The position numbers and the translations under genes are program-made. From Triatoma infestans (lineage: Eukaryota > Arthropoda > Insecta > Hemiptera > Reduviidae): DNA of 64,000 bases. How positions within the stretch are numbered: the first letter of the stretch is position 1; each line of letters starts with the position of its first letter. Location: NCBI GenBank assembly GCA_011037195.1, contig JAAEAF010004394.1:24104-88103 (forward strand), read 5' to 3'. Positions 14,301-22,380 of the stretch are shown one piece after another. The notes below the pieces were generated by a model. The model did no database searches. It saw nothing but the letters and a program-made list of their open reading frames with translations, and had not been told where the DNA came from.

Positions 14301-14511
14301 ATATTTTTAGAAGCTATTTTTGGAAACTAAATGTACTCTTTTATAAGTAACAGTTGATAAAGATAACCTACAAAGAAGGCACTTTGATAACTTTAATGAA
14401 ATAAACATAAATTTTATCTAATAAACAGAAAGCAATACCTGAGTATCTCTTGTCGTATCTTGACGACAGTGAAACTTGCCTTGGAAGTTTTTCTCCAGGC
14501 TGTGTGTCCAT
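1656..14511 (-). CDS. PTP-ER: KIM-type receptor-like protein tyrosine phosphatase (PTPRR/PTP-ER family), 15 coding exons
   Basis: Joined coding exons, 5' to 3': 14511-14439, 13863-13718, 13612-13399, 13316-13097, 13022-12864, 11688-11586, 11507-11247, 10580-10465, 10375-10175, 9544-9358, 7368-7250, 7154-6969, 6854-6675, 2650-2565 and probably 1741-1656. All junctions are GT-AG and in phase, giving about 778 residues. Order: N-terminal segment (1-54), one transmembrane helix (about 55-78, VVVWL at its end), acidic Ser/Thr linker, KIM (about 171-190, core LLERRGSTASLTIDL), then the PTP domain from about 219 with KNRY (269-272), DYINANYIS, WPDH (D410), [10 protein letters not shown] (C683, R689) and Q-loop QTAEQ (Q727). 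All catalytic residues are present. Family knowledge: KIM-PTPs bind and dephosphorylate ERK/p38 MAP kinases, and PKA phosphorylates the Ser of RRGS (here S182) to block docking. Fly PTP-ER acts downstream of Ras. No signal peptide is seen, so the helix would be a signal anchor. A roughly 231-residue insert separates the WPD loop and the Cys loop. Family assignment is firm; the exact orthologue name is inferred. Confidence 0.88.
2178..2200. repeat. (TTA)n microsatellite
   Basis: About eight TTA/ATT trinucleotide units in the last intron of the phosphatase gene. Other short trinucleotide tracts occur at 35719-35738 and 58199-58220. Confidence 0.8.
2565..2650 (-). other. PTP-ER: Phosphatase exon 15: Q loop and C-terminal helix
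   Basis: Acceptor TTGTTTCAG, donor TCAG|GTGAGT (2564-2563). It encodes RGGMVQTAEQFEFIHRALAL then FERSLPDQS. The RGGMVQT.EQ block completes the PTP domain. It joins exon 14 across a 4-kb intron packed with retroelement debris. Confidence 0.92.
2730..3480. repeat. GC-richer repeat-like segments of unknown family
   Basis: Two blocks (about 2740-2870 and 3200-3475) have much higher GC than the surrounding intron. The second contains the stretch TTGCCTCTTACGACAAGCAG, of a kind often met in dispersed animal repeats, followed by an RTE tail. No intact frame. They read as decayed retroelement pieces, but the family is not identified. Confidence 0.4.
3505..4235 (+). pseudogene. RTE-like non-LTR retrotransposon, 3' fragment (RT end and C-terminus)
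   Basis: The broken frames give, in order, SFADDQV (RT catalytic box), KINMDKA, VNQFKYLGSIINWNGTCESG, then FWSRSARKSRREKIKNDYIR and MTQEKWMDEIQESLVGLALK. These are typical of the RT thumb and C-terminal region of RTE-type elements. Stops and frameshifts make it non-functional. It lies sense to the plus strand, so antisense to the phosphatase transcript, inside that gene's last large intron. Confidence 0.75.
4735..4792 (-). repeat. tRNA-like fragment, probable SINE head
   Basis: On the minus strand GGTGTAATGGTTATGACC resembles a pol III A box and AGTTCGAGTC a B box with the usual spacing. Flanks do not fold into an acceptor stem, so a decayed SINE head is more likely than a functional tRNA. 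Confidence 0.5.
5350..6270 (+). pseudogene. RTE-like non-LTR retrotransposon fragment
   Basis: Reading across frames: GLRQSWAMSPVLFKIYKGSG (RT palm block, normally GLRQGC.LSP.LFN), then TIKAVKQFKYLGSTIHESGS, then a degraded C-terminal part to about 6270. Same family as 3505-4235 but diverged, with several stops and indels. Confidence 0.7.
6675..6854 (-). other. PTP-ER: Phosphatase exon 14: catalytic cysteine loop
   Basis: Acceptor CGACATAG, donor GACAG|GTTTGT (6674-6673). It encodes [20 protein letters not shown] and TENIVDVVGIVAKMRCDR. This is the exact PTP signature HC(X)5R followed by T; C683 and R689 are intact, so the enzyme should be active. Confidence 0.95.
6969..7154 (-). other. PTP-ER: Phosphatase exon 13: PTP insert, part 4
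   Basis: Acceptor TGTATTTTAG, donor CCAAG|GTAGAA (6968-6967). It encodes PNYTAESSPNLVAAGESRDQ, a His/Ser/Pro-rich region and GHHQMDSP. Ends with the same two-base phase (AG) as exon 9, which makes exons 10-13 a removable cassette. Confidence 0.75.
7250..7368 (-). other. PTP-ER: Phosphatase exon 12: PTP insert, part 3
   Basis: Acceptor TTCATTGCAG, donor GTTT|GTAAGT (7249-7248). It encodes IYCKFERLSTNSTSSYDTAT, ALSPATWSLGKSSKFSLDS. 119 nt, phase 0 in and two bases left over. No similarity recognised beyond Ser richness. Confidence 0.72.
7703..8552. repeat. 850-bp foldback (long inverted repeat) element
   Basis: The left arm from 7703 and the right arm to 8552 are imperfect reverse complements over several hundred bases (for example GATTAGAATTACATTAGAA against TTCTAATACTTAATAATAATTC). 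The centre is near 8000-8100. A (TA)n tract interrupts the right arm at about 8298-8326. No coding capacity. Consistent with a non-autonomous foldback/MITE-type element in intron 11-12 of the phosphatase gene. Confidence 0.7.
8298..8326. repeat. (TA)n microsatellite
   Basis: An uninterrupted run of about 14 TA units inside the right arm of the foldback repeat; absent from the corresponding place in the left arm. Confidence 0.85.
9021..9251. mobile_element. MITE-like palindromic element with 16-bp perfect ends
   Basis: Ends are exact inverted repeats, ATATGGGCGGGTTGGC at 9021-9036 and its complement at 9236-9251. After a 22-nt offset the pairing resumes (CAAAAATTGAAACATGGATT against CAAAAATTCAAAAATGGATT). 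It is 231 bp long and non-coding, although it is open in more than one frame. It lies just downstream of exon 11 in the phosphatase gene. Confidence 0.65.
9358..9544 (-). other. PTP-ER: Phosphatase exon 11: PTP insert, part 2
   Basis: Acceptor TTTTATAG, donor GACAG|GTTTGA (9357-9356). It encodes SPSVDDQLFRSPMCSSAGFE, FKFGSPRLLPDRSRSEDSAF and DFDISPAPPGSADIIDRQ. Several SP and RSRS sites; predicted disordered by composition. Ends in phase 0. Confidence 0.75.
10175..10375 (-). other. PTP-ER: Phosphatase exon 10: PTP insert, part 1
   Basis: Acceptor TTTTATAG, donor GACAA|GTGAGT (10174-10173). It encodes RFEGTTGRRPSYVWLSSPPS, a Ser/Pro-rich stretch, and a basic cluster SSPSKKKTRQSEDYD. It is not part of the normal PTP fold. 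The KKKTR cluster and flanking SP sites are possible regulatory or MAPK-substrate sites (inference). Confidence 0.78.
10465..10580 (-). other. PTP-ER: Phosphatase exon 9: WPD loop
   Basis: Acceptor TATACAG (10582-10581), donor GCCAG|GTAAAC (10464-10463). It encodes KDGETRKVVHFWYDSWPDHK then TPANAHSLLSLAKQVDTA. D410 is the general acid. The frame stays open upstream of the acceptor, but the family alignment (NYTIRN... to HYWY spacing) fits only if the exon starts at 10580. It ends with two bases of codon 431. Confidence 0.88.
10755..10975 (+). repeat. Decayed fragment of the modular hairpin-ended repeat family
   Basis: Contains TCGCACTTTCGGTTACTG and a terminal-like block ATACTTCCTCTTTCTTAC followed by GTGAAAGTAAAAG. 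It parallels the 3' module and end of the copies at 48031 and 58332. It lies in intron 8-9. Confidence 0.45.
11247..11507 (-). other. PTP-ER: Phosphatase exon 8: central PTP fold
   Basis: Acceptor CTTTCTTTCAG, donor TGGAA|GTAAGT (11246-11245). 261 nt, phase 0 to 0. It encodes GYNGEAKAFIATQGPLSNT, VADFWLMTWQEKCPVIVMI and TKLWEKSRSKCEQYLPEN, matching the canonical ATQGP, FW.M.W and KC.QYWP-type blocks. The last of these reads QYLPEN rather than QYWP. Confidence 0.9.
11586..11688 (-). other. PTP-ER: Phosphatase exon 7: pTyr loop and DYINANYI motif
   Basis: Acceptor CTACTTTAG, donor TTTCA|GTGAG (11585-11584). It encodes RYRTVIPNESTRVHLPVE through SADYINANYIS, two of the most conserved PTP blocks. 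Ends in phase 0. Confidence 0.9.
12112..12585 (+). other. 157-codon open frame of unknown origin, antisense in intron 6-7
   Basis: The longest uninterrupted frame in the window, opening MTVNFRMQYIHFHNLLTNKN. Near its C-terminal half it has a 20-plus residue hydrophobic segment (GILSVLKCILLLFSSFCIII) preceded by VDGVRRW. I recognise no family. The layout (ectodomain-like part, then a membrane segment) might suit a decayed membrane or envelope-type protein, but chance in AT-rich DNA cannot be excluded. Confidence 0.25.
12577..12613 (+). ncRNA. Decayed hammerhead-like motif
   Basis: CTGACGA (a permitted CUGANGA box) is followed by TGGATGAGAATATT, then TAAACCGGTC where GAAACCGGTC is expected. 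Box 2 is mutated (G to T), so it should be inactive. Downstream bases resemble those after the related motifs at 30319 and 30755, suggesting the same element family. Confidence 0.35.
12864..13022 (-). other. PTP-ER: Phosphatase exon 6: start of the PTP domain
   Basis: Acceptor ATTTGCAG, donor AAATAG|GTTTG (12863-12862). It encodes NEEFLRSVSGPLSRQQLR, then LREVRALHRQFWDLPPNHPE and GSWVKNR. The N-terminal helix pair and the KNR that starts the phosphotyrosine-recognition loop (KNRY, completed in the next exon) are clear. Confidence 0.85.
13097..13316 (-). other. PTP-ER: Phosphatase exon 5: kinase interaction motif
   Basis: Acceptor TTTTCCAG, donor GAAGC|GTAAAT (13096-13095). It encodes about residues 145-217, including KHRLKAGLLERRGSTASL and TIDL. 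The basic-hydrophobic docking site followed by RRGS matches the KIM of PTPRR, STEP and HePTP (core LQERRGSNVSL in those). S182 corresponds to the PKA-regulated serine. A Pro-rich tail (AEPPPATPSEA) leads to the catalytic domain. Confidence 0.88.
13399..13612 (-). other. PTP-ER: Phosphatase exon 4: end of membrane helix and acidic linker
   Basis: Acceptor TTTTCGCAG, donor CATA|GTAAGA (13398-13397). It encodes residues 74-144 plus one base. VVVWLKTGMSREDKK is followed by a Ser/Thr/Gly/Glu-rich low-complexity stretch and then PEQEWICHPVIRPELVP. Composition indicates a disordered cytoplasmic linker between membrane and KIM. Confidence 0.8.
13718..13863 (-). other. PTP-ER: Phosphatase exon 3: juxtamembrane and transmembrane helix
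   Basis: Acceptor GATTCAG at the high end, donor ATC|GTAAGT at 13717-13716. It encodes residues 25-73. DNVPKMWDILDSGEEHW is followed by DWRQ and a hydrophobic run beginning PFVLLIVIAISTALALLSI that continues into the next exon as VVVWL. The helix is bounded by R52 on the N side and K79 on the C side. The exon ends in phase 0. Confidence 0.8.
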
Positions 14512-14595
14512 GGGCTGCACCGTATTTCAGGGCTGGTTCAATGGCCCGGTTGTCTTCTTCTCCTTCTTCTTCATTGCGGAAGGACCCCTGAATAC
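14439..14595 (-). other. PTP-ER: Phosphatase exon 2, with start codon at 14511
   Basis: The acceptor follows a pyrimidine-rich tract ending CCTTAG (14597-14596) and the donor is TCAG|GTATTG (14438-14437). Only the frame starting at ATG 14511 joins the transmembrane exon without a stop. A TGA lies 15 nt upstream of that ATG in the same frame, so translation must start here if this exon is used. It encodes residues 1-24, MDTQPGEKLPRQVSLSSRYD..., plus one base of codon 25. Confidence 0.6.
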
Positions 14596-14797
14596 CTAAG
14601 GAAACCCAGAAGACAGACAATTAGAATGTTAGGGCAGGTCCCCTGCCAGGCCAAAGAGGCAGGGCGCACACGATACCTTACACGCTCATACCCGATGTCT
14701 ATGTTAGAATTTATTGATCGCGGATGGTTGGATGGTGTACGTATTATAGTAATGAAGATTCTTATAAAAATAGATAAATATGACAGTTTTTCAATAC

Positions 14798-14900
14798 CTT
14801 CTAGGTCAGAAACGAATGTCACATTGGATGATATCAACTGTTCGTGTGGCTTAATGCCCAACAGTTGAAAATGTAAACGCTGGAAGTGGGAGATGGCCAT
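14798..14900 (-). other. PTP-ER: 5' exon of the phosphatase gene (leader; 5' limit unknown)
   Basis: A donor reading AAG|GTATTG lies at 14797-14796, and the reading frame from an ATG at 14900 continues in phase into the next exon. The real 5' end lies upstream of 14900 and cannot be fixed. A TATA-like TATAAAG on the minus strand near 15067-15061 could mark the promoter, but this is weak in such AT-rich DNA. Confidence 0.45.
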
Positions 14901-15624
14901 GATGTAGCGATGTCAGCGCTGTCTACATGACAACGCCAAAACAATAGCCCCCAAATGTTAATGTTTTCGTTCAAATATCCACCCCCTCACCATTTCCATT
15001 CATGTTTGCCGGTTCTATTCATGGGAAGTTCCCTATCTGATTACCTCATTCGTTTACTCTTTATAAAAAGCGTTTATGCAGCTCCTTCATTCTTCTTAAA
15101 AACTAGTAATTTCAGTTACAGTCTTACTTAGAGTATAACCTTCTTATTAAATGAAAAAGCGGAGCTTTTGTTGGGCTTTCAATTCTACTATATTTTTATT
15201 TTTTATGCCAAGAAATGATGAATTCATTATGAATATCTAATAATTGAGATAGTGAGAATATAATTATGAGGTGAATTTAATATTGTTGCCAGTTTTAAAA
15301 ACTTAAGTAAAGCAAGTTTTGCATTGCAATACAACCAGTGTATATAGTTGTGAATTAAGTGTTTCTAAACTTATTATCTCAAAATAAATTTCTTTATTGT
15401 TTAAATTTACATAAATAAATGTATATTTGCGATATGGATAAATGGAAATGAGGATTTCAAGTTCTCCGCTGCCTACTTCTTTTTTTTGTTTAATATAATG
15501 AACTGAAAGAAGATTGAAGTGAAAATAATAAAGAACGAAGAAACACTGATTTTAAGCCAATCAAATATGTATCCAACTGTATGTAGTTTAAATTTCGGCG
15601 TTTTGTCATTTTTCAGTATGTCGT

Positions 15625-15670
15625 TCAGAGTGCACATCGTATTCAAAGCAGGGGCCGATGTGCACTCTGA
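15625..15670. repeat. Perfect 15-bp inverted repeat (hairpin)
   Basis: TCAGAGTGCACATCG at 15625-15639 and its exact complement at 15656-15670, with a 16-nt spacer. Too precise for background, but too short to name. It may be the scar or the tips of a small element. Confidence 0.7.
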
Positions 15671-18104
15671 TTTTTTTTTATGGGTAGAGGAACTTAATTC
15701 GAAATTCTCAAATGTTTTTGTACTTCAACTTATGTTAGTAACAAGTTAGCAAAAACTACGTATTTTTTACTAAAACCAAAAATGGAATGGGACCGCAATA
15801 TCCTTTTAGGTCAGTATGCGACTCGTGGGAAGGGCCAGCTTTTATAAGTTATAAAAGATGGAATTTGTGACGCTAAATTTTTAATTCTCTAAAAAAGAAA
15901 TGCCGAAAATCTCTGACTTCTTCATATTTTGTCCTGGGTTTTGGAGCAAGTAATCAGAGCCTAACCCAGATTTGAGAGTTTATCTTTTGCAATTTTCTCT
16001 AGAGCAAATAGAGATGCATTTAACTTGTTCAATTGATTCAAGGGCTAAACTTTACATATGGTCGACCTTCTACAGTAAGCGCGCGAAAATAGAACAATGA
16101 TCCACTTATTTTCGAGTTTGACTGGGTAAGTGATTTTTCTGGGGGTCCACTGAGGCCGGAGCAACCCCGTAAAAGAGATTTTCAATTTGTGCTTCTATTC
16201 TCTAGACCAACCGCTTTTGTTTTACTTACTAACAATGTAAATAAATAATTTCTTGTTACTTAGAATTGGAAACTTAAAATCCTTAGGGCAAATAATTGAT
16301 CTAATTCACATATTTTAACAGGAAGTATAGTCTCAAAATATGAAGACAAATAACAAAAATATAAAGTGCTTTTTCTAAATCATACATCAGAATTACGCTA
16401 AATGTCATTGTATATATATAAATAAAACATGGAAAAATGGCGTTACTTCATACGTCCTTCAAACTGAATATTAAAAAATTAAAAGATATTCAGCTGTTTC
16501 ATCAATATAGATTATCAGGTCATAATAAACAATAATAATAATAATAAAGGCGTATCTTTAAATTATATTTCACCATCAAACTATTAAAATAATTTATTGT
16601 TTATTTTGGAATATTGTTGTTTATTTTATAATATTTGCTTCACATAAACCGAATTGAGCTCTTTGCGTGAGTCCTATTTTTTATTAATATATTTTAATTA
16701 GTGTAATACGCATGTTGGTTTCGTGAGATAAAATTGATATGTTTAAATTAGCTAAATAATAATAATAAACAAAATTGAAACATAAGACAGTTCTGTAATT
16801 TTTTTAATTTCTTTTATTAATAACTAGAGACGGAAAGAGTTATTGTAATACTTTCTAATTGTTTCATTATAATTAAATTTTATATATTTAAGTTTCTGAA
16901 TTTCATTCTAAATACTAAAAAGGTATAAAACACTCAAAAGGATTATCGTACACTTTTTATTGACAAACTTTGCTTCAAAATTAGAATGGAGGAATCTGCC
17001 AGTAAGATAAAAAGGCATTTTGAACAAGCTTCAGCCCATACTCTTGAAGAAAGGGTTTCAAATAAAAGTGGTGTCTATATCGCACACTACCTAGAATTCT
17101 AGGAACGCATTTAATTATCATCAACATTATAATATAGACTAGTATAATAATAAAAAATGGGTAATCCTAAAGTCTACCTCTAAAATTACGTTTCCCACAC
17201 AAAAAAAGAAAGAAAATCATTAGAGCCAATTTTTGAGAAAATTGCACAAAAACTGAAAAATCCATTCACATAAGTGGTAAGTTAAATCGGACTGAAACCT
17301 TCCGAATACCCTAGGTGTTGATCAACTTACTGTGATTTTTTCGTTTATGGTGTTCACACAGAAAACCACTTTTGCTGTTCTTCAAAATATTCCAGGGTAA
17401 ATTCAATGTCGAAAAGCTCATACAAGTACAGACAGTATTTTCTCTTATAGCAGTAATGAGAATTTTTTTTAAGGGGGATAATTCATTGCGTTCTGAAAGA
17501 TCTATTGTGATTCCGGCCTCCGGGTAGTGAGCTGTAAAGGCATCTAGAAAGTGAAAATCTAAGGGCAGCTGAACTGGAATCCGGGACCTCAGCGTCTAAG
17601 TCCAGGGCAGTCCACATTAAGTAAGAGAGATTATAAAATTTACTATTAATTTTTATTACAACAATAGTTGTAAGGTTTTCTAAACACAAAAAATACTAAA
17701 CAAGTAAACAACTTAAAACTAATAAATTACCGAAGAATTTAAAAAAAACAAACAAGAAAAGATCTGTTCTTTTTTTCTCAAATGAAAGAAAATAATCATC
17801 ATGAAAGGTTGGCGTGTATTATTTGTAATATAAGCGAATTAGATTTAATAATAGCAATGACTAAATTATCTTACGCATTATTTGACGCAGTGGACTCAAC
17901 CTTTATCGTAAGCAAATATAATATTTTTTTTTTTATCTATATTAAGAATATACTCATTTTTATGAGCAACATTATGACTTAAATATATATTTATAAATAG
18001 ATTTATAAGTATACTGGCTAAAGATCTGGTGTTCCATTACAAGCATTGTTTTTAGGAAAACTACCATCTTATATTTCAATTAAAAAAAAGAAAACAAGAC
18101 AAAT

Positions 18105-18840
18105 CTGTTGTGAAACCCTTTTACGAGTTTCTCTTACTTCGGGTTACAAAATGATAATTGACAAATTCTTTAATTTTACTTATCAATATCGATAATTGAA
18201 AATCTAAATATTAAACAAAATTATCTTTTATAGGAAAGCATTATCTCCCCCACATCCAACAAATTTTTTTTCAAATGAACTATTTTTTGGAAAAAAAAAC
18301 TTACAAACACAATTGATAGGTCACTACAATTTTTTTAATAAAATTGCACTTCCGGTCAATCTGATTTTCTTCAAACTCGGAATTTTGCCACATATTTATT
18401 CTAATTAATATTATTTAGCTGACTGAATTGAAAACACCACGCCTATCCCAAAAAAAGCTTCCTTAAATAAATTTTCTCGGGTTAATATTTCAAATACAAG
18501 TTTTAGCTCTTTCTATGTTGTAGTTGCTATACGAAACTTAAAGGAAATCGTTAAGATGCCATTTTCGTGAAAATCGCAAAAAAGTCAAGACAAAAAAAAC
18601 ATTCAGTAATGTGGTATTTCCCGGTTGAGGAATTTTTTTGGCAGACAAGTTACTGTCTGATCTCATCGTGTAAGCTAAACTGAATGTCATACACTTAAAA
18701 ATATTTCTCATATACATGATTATTATATGTGGCAATATAAAGAAATATTTATATGATGATGCATAAGTGGCAACACTTAGCAAAATAAGTAACTTTCACA
18801 CACACTAGTGAGAGAAAATAATGTGTAACTCACTTGTATG
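18105..18840 (+). repeat. Diverged copy of the modular hairpin-ended repeat
   Basis: Starts with TGTTGTGAAACCC...TTTCTCTTACTTCGGG, then a block CACTTCCGGTCAATCTGATT with the same order of motifs (CTCGGAATTTTG, then the TTCTCGGG region) as the full copies near 48031 and 58332. Ends in TCACACACACTAGTGAGAG. About one copy in length, but degraded. Confidence 0.5.
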
Positions 18841-19560
18841 TGAAAGTTGAACTTTTATCACTAAATTTAGCATAATAATCGTCATATTATTCAACGATTC
18901 CAAAAAAAAAAAGAAATTGTCTTCAACAGAAATTGTGTGTTGATTAGTAGGCCGCCCTTTTATTTAACTTGAAAGAAAAAAAAAAAAAATTATATAATAA
19001 AAATAACCGAAAAATCTGTAAGAAATTGTTGGAAAGTTAATTTGCATCCTGCTTACTACATTGATAACAAGTTTACTTACTGACACCATTTCCTATAGTT
19101 TCCGTTGTTTTTTTACCTTTAGCATTGTTTTGTTTATAATTTACTCTCATTCCCATAATAAAAAAGGATTAAAATTATAGGCTTGACAGGAACTGCTTTT
19201 TTTTTGTTTTTTTTAAGCTGCAATAATAAAATAGATGAATGTAAAATAAAACGTGAGAGAAATAAATCAAAAAGATAATAGAATTTTGTGAAATTTGTTT
19301 TAAGTAAACAATTGATTGGAAGAAATAGAGTCATTAATTTTAAATTACTAATATTAAAATGTTTATATAACTATGCCAGACTATTATGTTATTAGGTTAT
19401 CTGGCATTTTTATTTAAAAAAAAATATAGTTACTAGGAAAGGCAGTCAGTTAATCTAGGAGCACCGCGAGTGCTCTTTAAAAGCAAAAGCCTCTAGTTTA
19501 AATTTCCTAAGAAAAAAACTAATTTCAATTCTAGTAAAGCTACAGATTATTTTGTATATA

Positions 19561-20578
19561 CAAGGGTGTCCCATTTAAGCGTGCCACTTTTGAAGTAACT
19601 CTTAAAACGAAGCAAGATATCTAAAAAGTGAATAGTGTTTGTTGAAGTATTTTCAAGAGCGATCTGGAAGGCCAGCTTGCCAGTCCCAGTCTCCCGATCT
19701 AGCTGTTACTGAACATCTCATTCACTTGTCTCCTCGCCATTAAAGCATAGTACTCGGGAGAACCATCTTGTTGGAACCACATTCTTGTTCTGACATACAA
19801 TACCACATCCTCCAGCAACTGTTGTAACTCTTGGCGAATAAAATTAGCGTATTCCGGCCCATTTAAGGTACCCGGCGGAAAATATGGGCCAATAGTTTTG
19901 TCTCCATCCATTCCGCACATGTTCAGTAACAAAAAAAAAAATTATGCCAGGAAACCAATAACTCCAGAACCATCTAGAGTAGACTTAATCCAAACCTGCT
20001 TTGCAATTTCGGTGATTAGCAACTTCACATGTTGGGCAGCGACTGCGCTTCTGCTGTTTAAGCCGAGGTTTATTTTGATTAAATAGGAAATATTTTTTTT
20101 ATCGATTTATGTAAATAAATTGGAATATTGTTTTGTTTTAATGATGTTTTACCTGATTTTTAAATCCCTTACGGTTCTAAAATAGTCTTCAAGTGTTGTT
20201 AGCATTTGAACTCTCTTATTCAGACGAAATAAATAAGAAAATCCGCTTTTAATTTTAGTTCATGAAACAGAAAAATAGGAGAGAAAAACGAAGAAAATTG
20301 GATTTTTATGGTTGGATATCTCGGTAACGCATTGAAATATTGAAGTGAAATTATCGGCATTTTTCTTTTTGTTTAATAGTTTTCAATACGTAGTAAAAAG
20401 TGGTGGTCAAAAGGAAATCGCCACTTTCTACCACCGATTTAAGGTGTAAGGCGGTAAAAAAATTAAAAAAAACTAAACATCATCATAAACTAGAGCGAAA
20501 ATACTTCAACAATGGTTATGTTCACTTGCTTCGTTTAGGGGTTATTTCAGAAGTGGCCCGTTGAAATGGGACACCCTG
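19561..20578 (-). mobile_element. Mariner-like DNA transposon, 1.02 kb, long imperfect TIRs
   Basis: The left end CAAGGGTGTCCCATTTAAGC and the right end (complement CAGGGTGTCCCATTTCAACG) stay alignable for about 80 bp, including TTGTTGAAGTATTTTC in both. Both are flanked by TA. The interior carries part of a DDE transposase on the minus strand. It is shorter than an autonomous element, so it is internally deleted. Confidence 0.8.
19699..19932 (-). pseudogene. Mariner-family transposase remnant
   Basis: Reads MCGMDGDKTIGPYFPPGTLN, ANFIRQELQQLLEDVVLYVR, then MWFQQDGSPEYYALMARRQV. This is the middle of a Tc1/mariner-superfamily catalytic domain, with WFQQDGSP carrying the second catalytic Asp. 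The N-terminal DNA-binding domain and the third catalytic residue are missing or out of frame. Enclosed by the TIRs at 19561-20578. Confidence 0.75.
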
Positions 20579-21886
20579 TATATATAAAAAATTATATATA
20601 TAGATTATGCATATGTAACTTATTCTTTTTCTTTTAATCCTAAATAACTAATTTAGTAACTAACTAATCTTTAGTAACTTATCATTTATAAAAATACAAG
20701 TTTTCCAAGCTTTAAAGTGGAAAGCCAGGTTCACACTTATGTTTTAATTTTATGAAAAATCCAGTAAGTAACGAACCCATAGGACTTGTTCATAATGCGA
20801 TTATTACAATTTAAATAGCCAAATGTTCTAAAAGGTAGAATTTTTACTTAATCTTCATTAGCCAACTAGATGGTGACTCTTTAGATGAAAACCTAAAGCT
20901 ATATCTTCCTCAGAAATCTCAAAAATCAATTTTTTAAACAAAAAAAAAACGGAAAAAAGTAATACACCTAGAGAGGTCCTTTTAAATAAACAAACACTTT
21001 GGAAGCTTAAGTTCTTGGATTATTTCCATATTGTATTAGAATATTTTAGGTCACTAGAAGAGCTATCTTTCTCCAAACTAGAAGAAATCTTTCTGCATAG
21101 GTTGACCATATAAGGTGTCTCTCCCCTTTACTGGTCTCGAGCCTGCTGTTTGGCCTAACTTTGAGCATATTCTGTCAGGCTTTCAGGATTGACAGACACC
21201 TTGACATCAATTTATTCCTATGGTAAAGCTCTGTGGTTTATCGACCTTTAGATTCATTAGGAATCCGTACAAGGCTAACAATGAGATGTAGCTACATCTG
21301 GTTGGATCCCTTACTGATCCCTTATTTAATGGAATTCTTGCCATAACTTTTGCAGAGTTTTGTAATACCCATCTATCTTATGACAGATTTGTAGATTAGG
21401 TTAAGAATCTTTGATTCAGAAATATATACAAATTTTAATGAAATAAATTGAATCGTTTTTTAGTAAATAGTATTCAATAAACTGCACTTGCGGTTGATCG
21501 ATTATATTGATTCTATCTTGGAATATAAATAGTATATAACCTTCCACATAATGGCATAAAGAACCACAACAATTAACGATATACTATTTTTATTTAATGA
21601 AGATGTATTTTGGTAACGAAATGATTAATAAATAACAGAGCGGCATGGAAATATATTATAGTTATGATTATCTAAAATTGTTAGGCAATTATTCATTTTA
21701 TTATTTGGACACATTCTATGCACTAAATGAAATCTTTGAGACTGTACAGGCATATTTTTGTAACACATTTAAATAGAGTATTTTCTTTTCATTTACAGCT
21801 CTATGAGGATATACTGAGATCGAATCAAATTTTTTAACTATAGTTTTCACTGGAAATATGTATTTCAAGGAAATACATGTTCGCTG

Positions 21887-21918
<32 letters not shown>

Positions 21919-21959
21919 TTAACCATTAATCTGTAGATATGTGTATGAACAAACTATCC

Positions 21960-22380
21960 CAAAAGAAGTTCATCTTGATATTTTTTTCAGACATTGCCAG
22001 AGAAGTTCGTCAAAAATCTGCCACCGGAAATGGTTAGGGCAATATTTTCGTGCATCCCTATTCCCATCAGCCATAACCTTCTATTCAAGCAATGACCCTC
22101 TGACAGTCCTCTTCCTCGACGTCGTCCATCCACCTTCGTTTGGGTCCTCCACGCTTTCTCCTTCCAGTTGGTGTATATTCATTTATCAGTTTTGGCCTTC
22201 TGTCATTATCCATCCTTTCTACGGGGCAGTACCATCTCACATTTCAACCTTCTCGTTCCGACCTCGTGAAGTATATTTAGCTCGGCTCCAACTTTTCCTC
22301 TTATTTCGTCTTTGGAACATAGGAGATGCCTAGCCAAAGTCCATTTCGAGCGTGAGTTACTGCAGGTTAGTTTAGTTTAG
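21960..22380 (-). pseudogene. Non-LTR retrotransposon C-terminal fragment
   Basis: The minus strand reads RRPKLINEYTPTGRRKRGGP then KRRWMDDVEED, the Arg/Lys-rich C-terminal signature of RTE/CR1-like polymerases. Upstream frames are broken. No 5' part is present. Confidence 0.65.

Larger units (their letters stand above)
13851..14900 (-). promoter_or_regulatory. Spliced upstream ORF (90 codons) overlapping the phosphatase start
   Basis: An ATG at 14900-14898 in strong context (A at -3, G at +4) opens a frame through 14900-14798, 14595-14439 and 13863-13851, ending at TAA 13853-13851. The three pieces sum to 273 nt, exactly 91 codons. It begins MAISHFQRLHF. It overlaps the main ATG (14511, weaker context with C at -3) in another frame. 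Seen: the frames and junction phases. Inferred: it would limit initiation at the main start by ribosome occupancy. It could be incidental if transcription starts downstream of 14900. Confidence 0.45.
15170..19560. other. AT-rich intergenic DNA upstream of the phosphatase gene
   Basis: No gene supported. It contains a short perfect hairpin (15625-15670), a tRNA- or SINE-like GC-richer patch near 17500-17610, and diverged pieces of the modular hairpin-ended repeat (around 17210-17300 and 18105-18840, for example TTTCTCTTACTTCGGG). The remainder is simple AT-rich sequence. Confidence 0.5.

Noticed and set aside
14439..14620. Acidic frame IQGSFRNEEEGEEDN... in exon 2 as phosphatase coding
   Set aside because: It is in phase with the upstream exon but hits TAA at 13853-13851 and cannot reach the transmembrane exon. 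I assign it to the upstream ORF instead.
14571..14900. Uninterrupted 109-codon frame read straight through 14797
   Set aside because: A good donor at 14797-14796 and phase agreement with the next exon make splicing more likely; the read-through part is intronic AT-rich sequence.
21941..22333. 130-codon plus-strand frame
   Set aside because: Antisense of a recognisable LINE C-terminus (GRRKRGGPKRRWMDDV on the minus strand).
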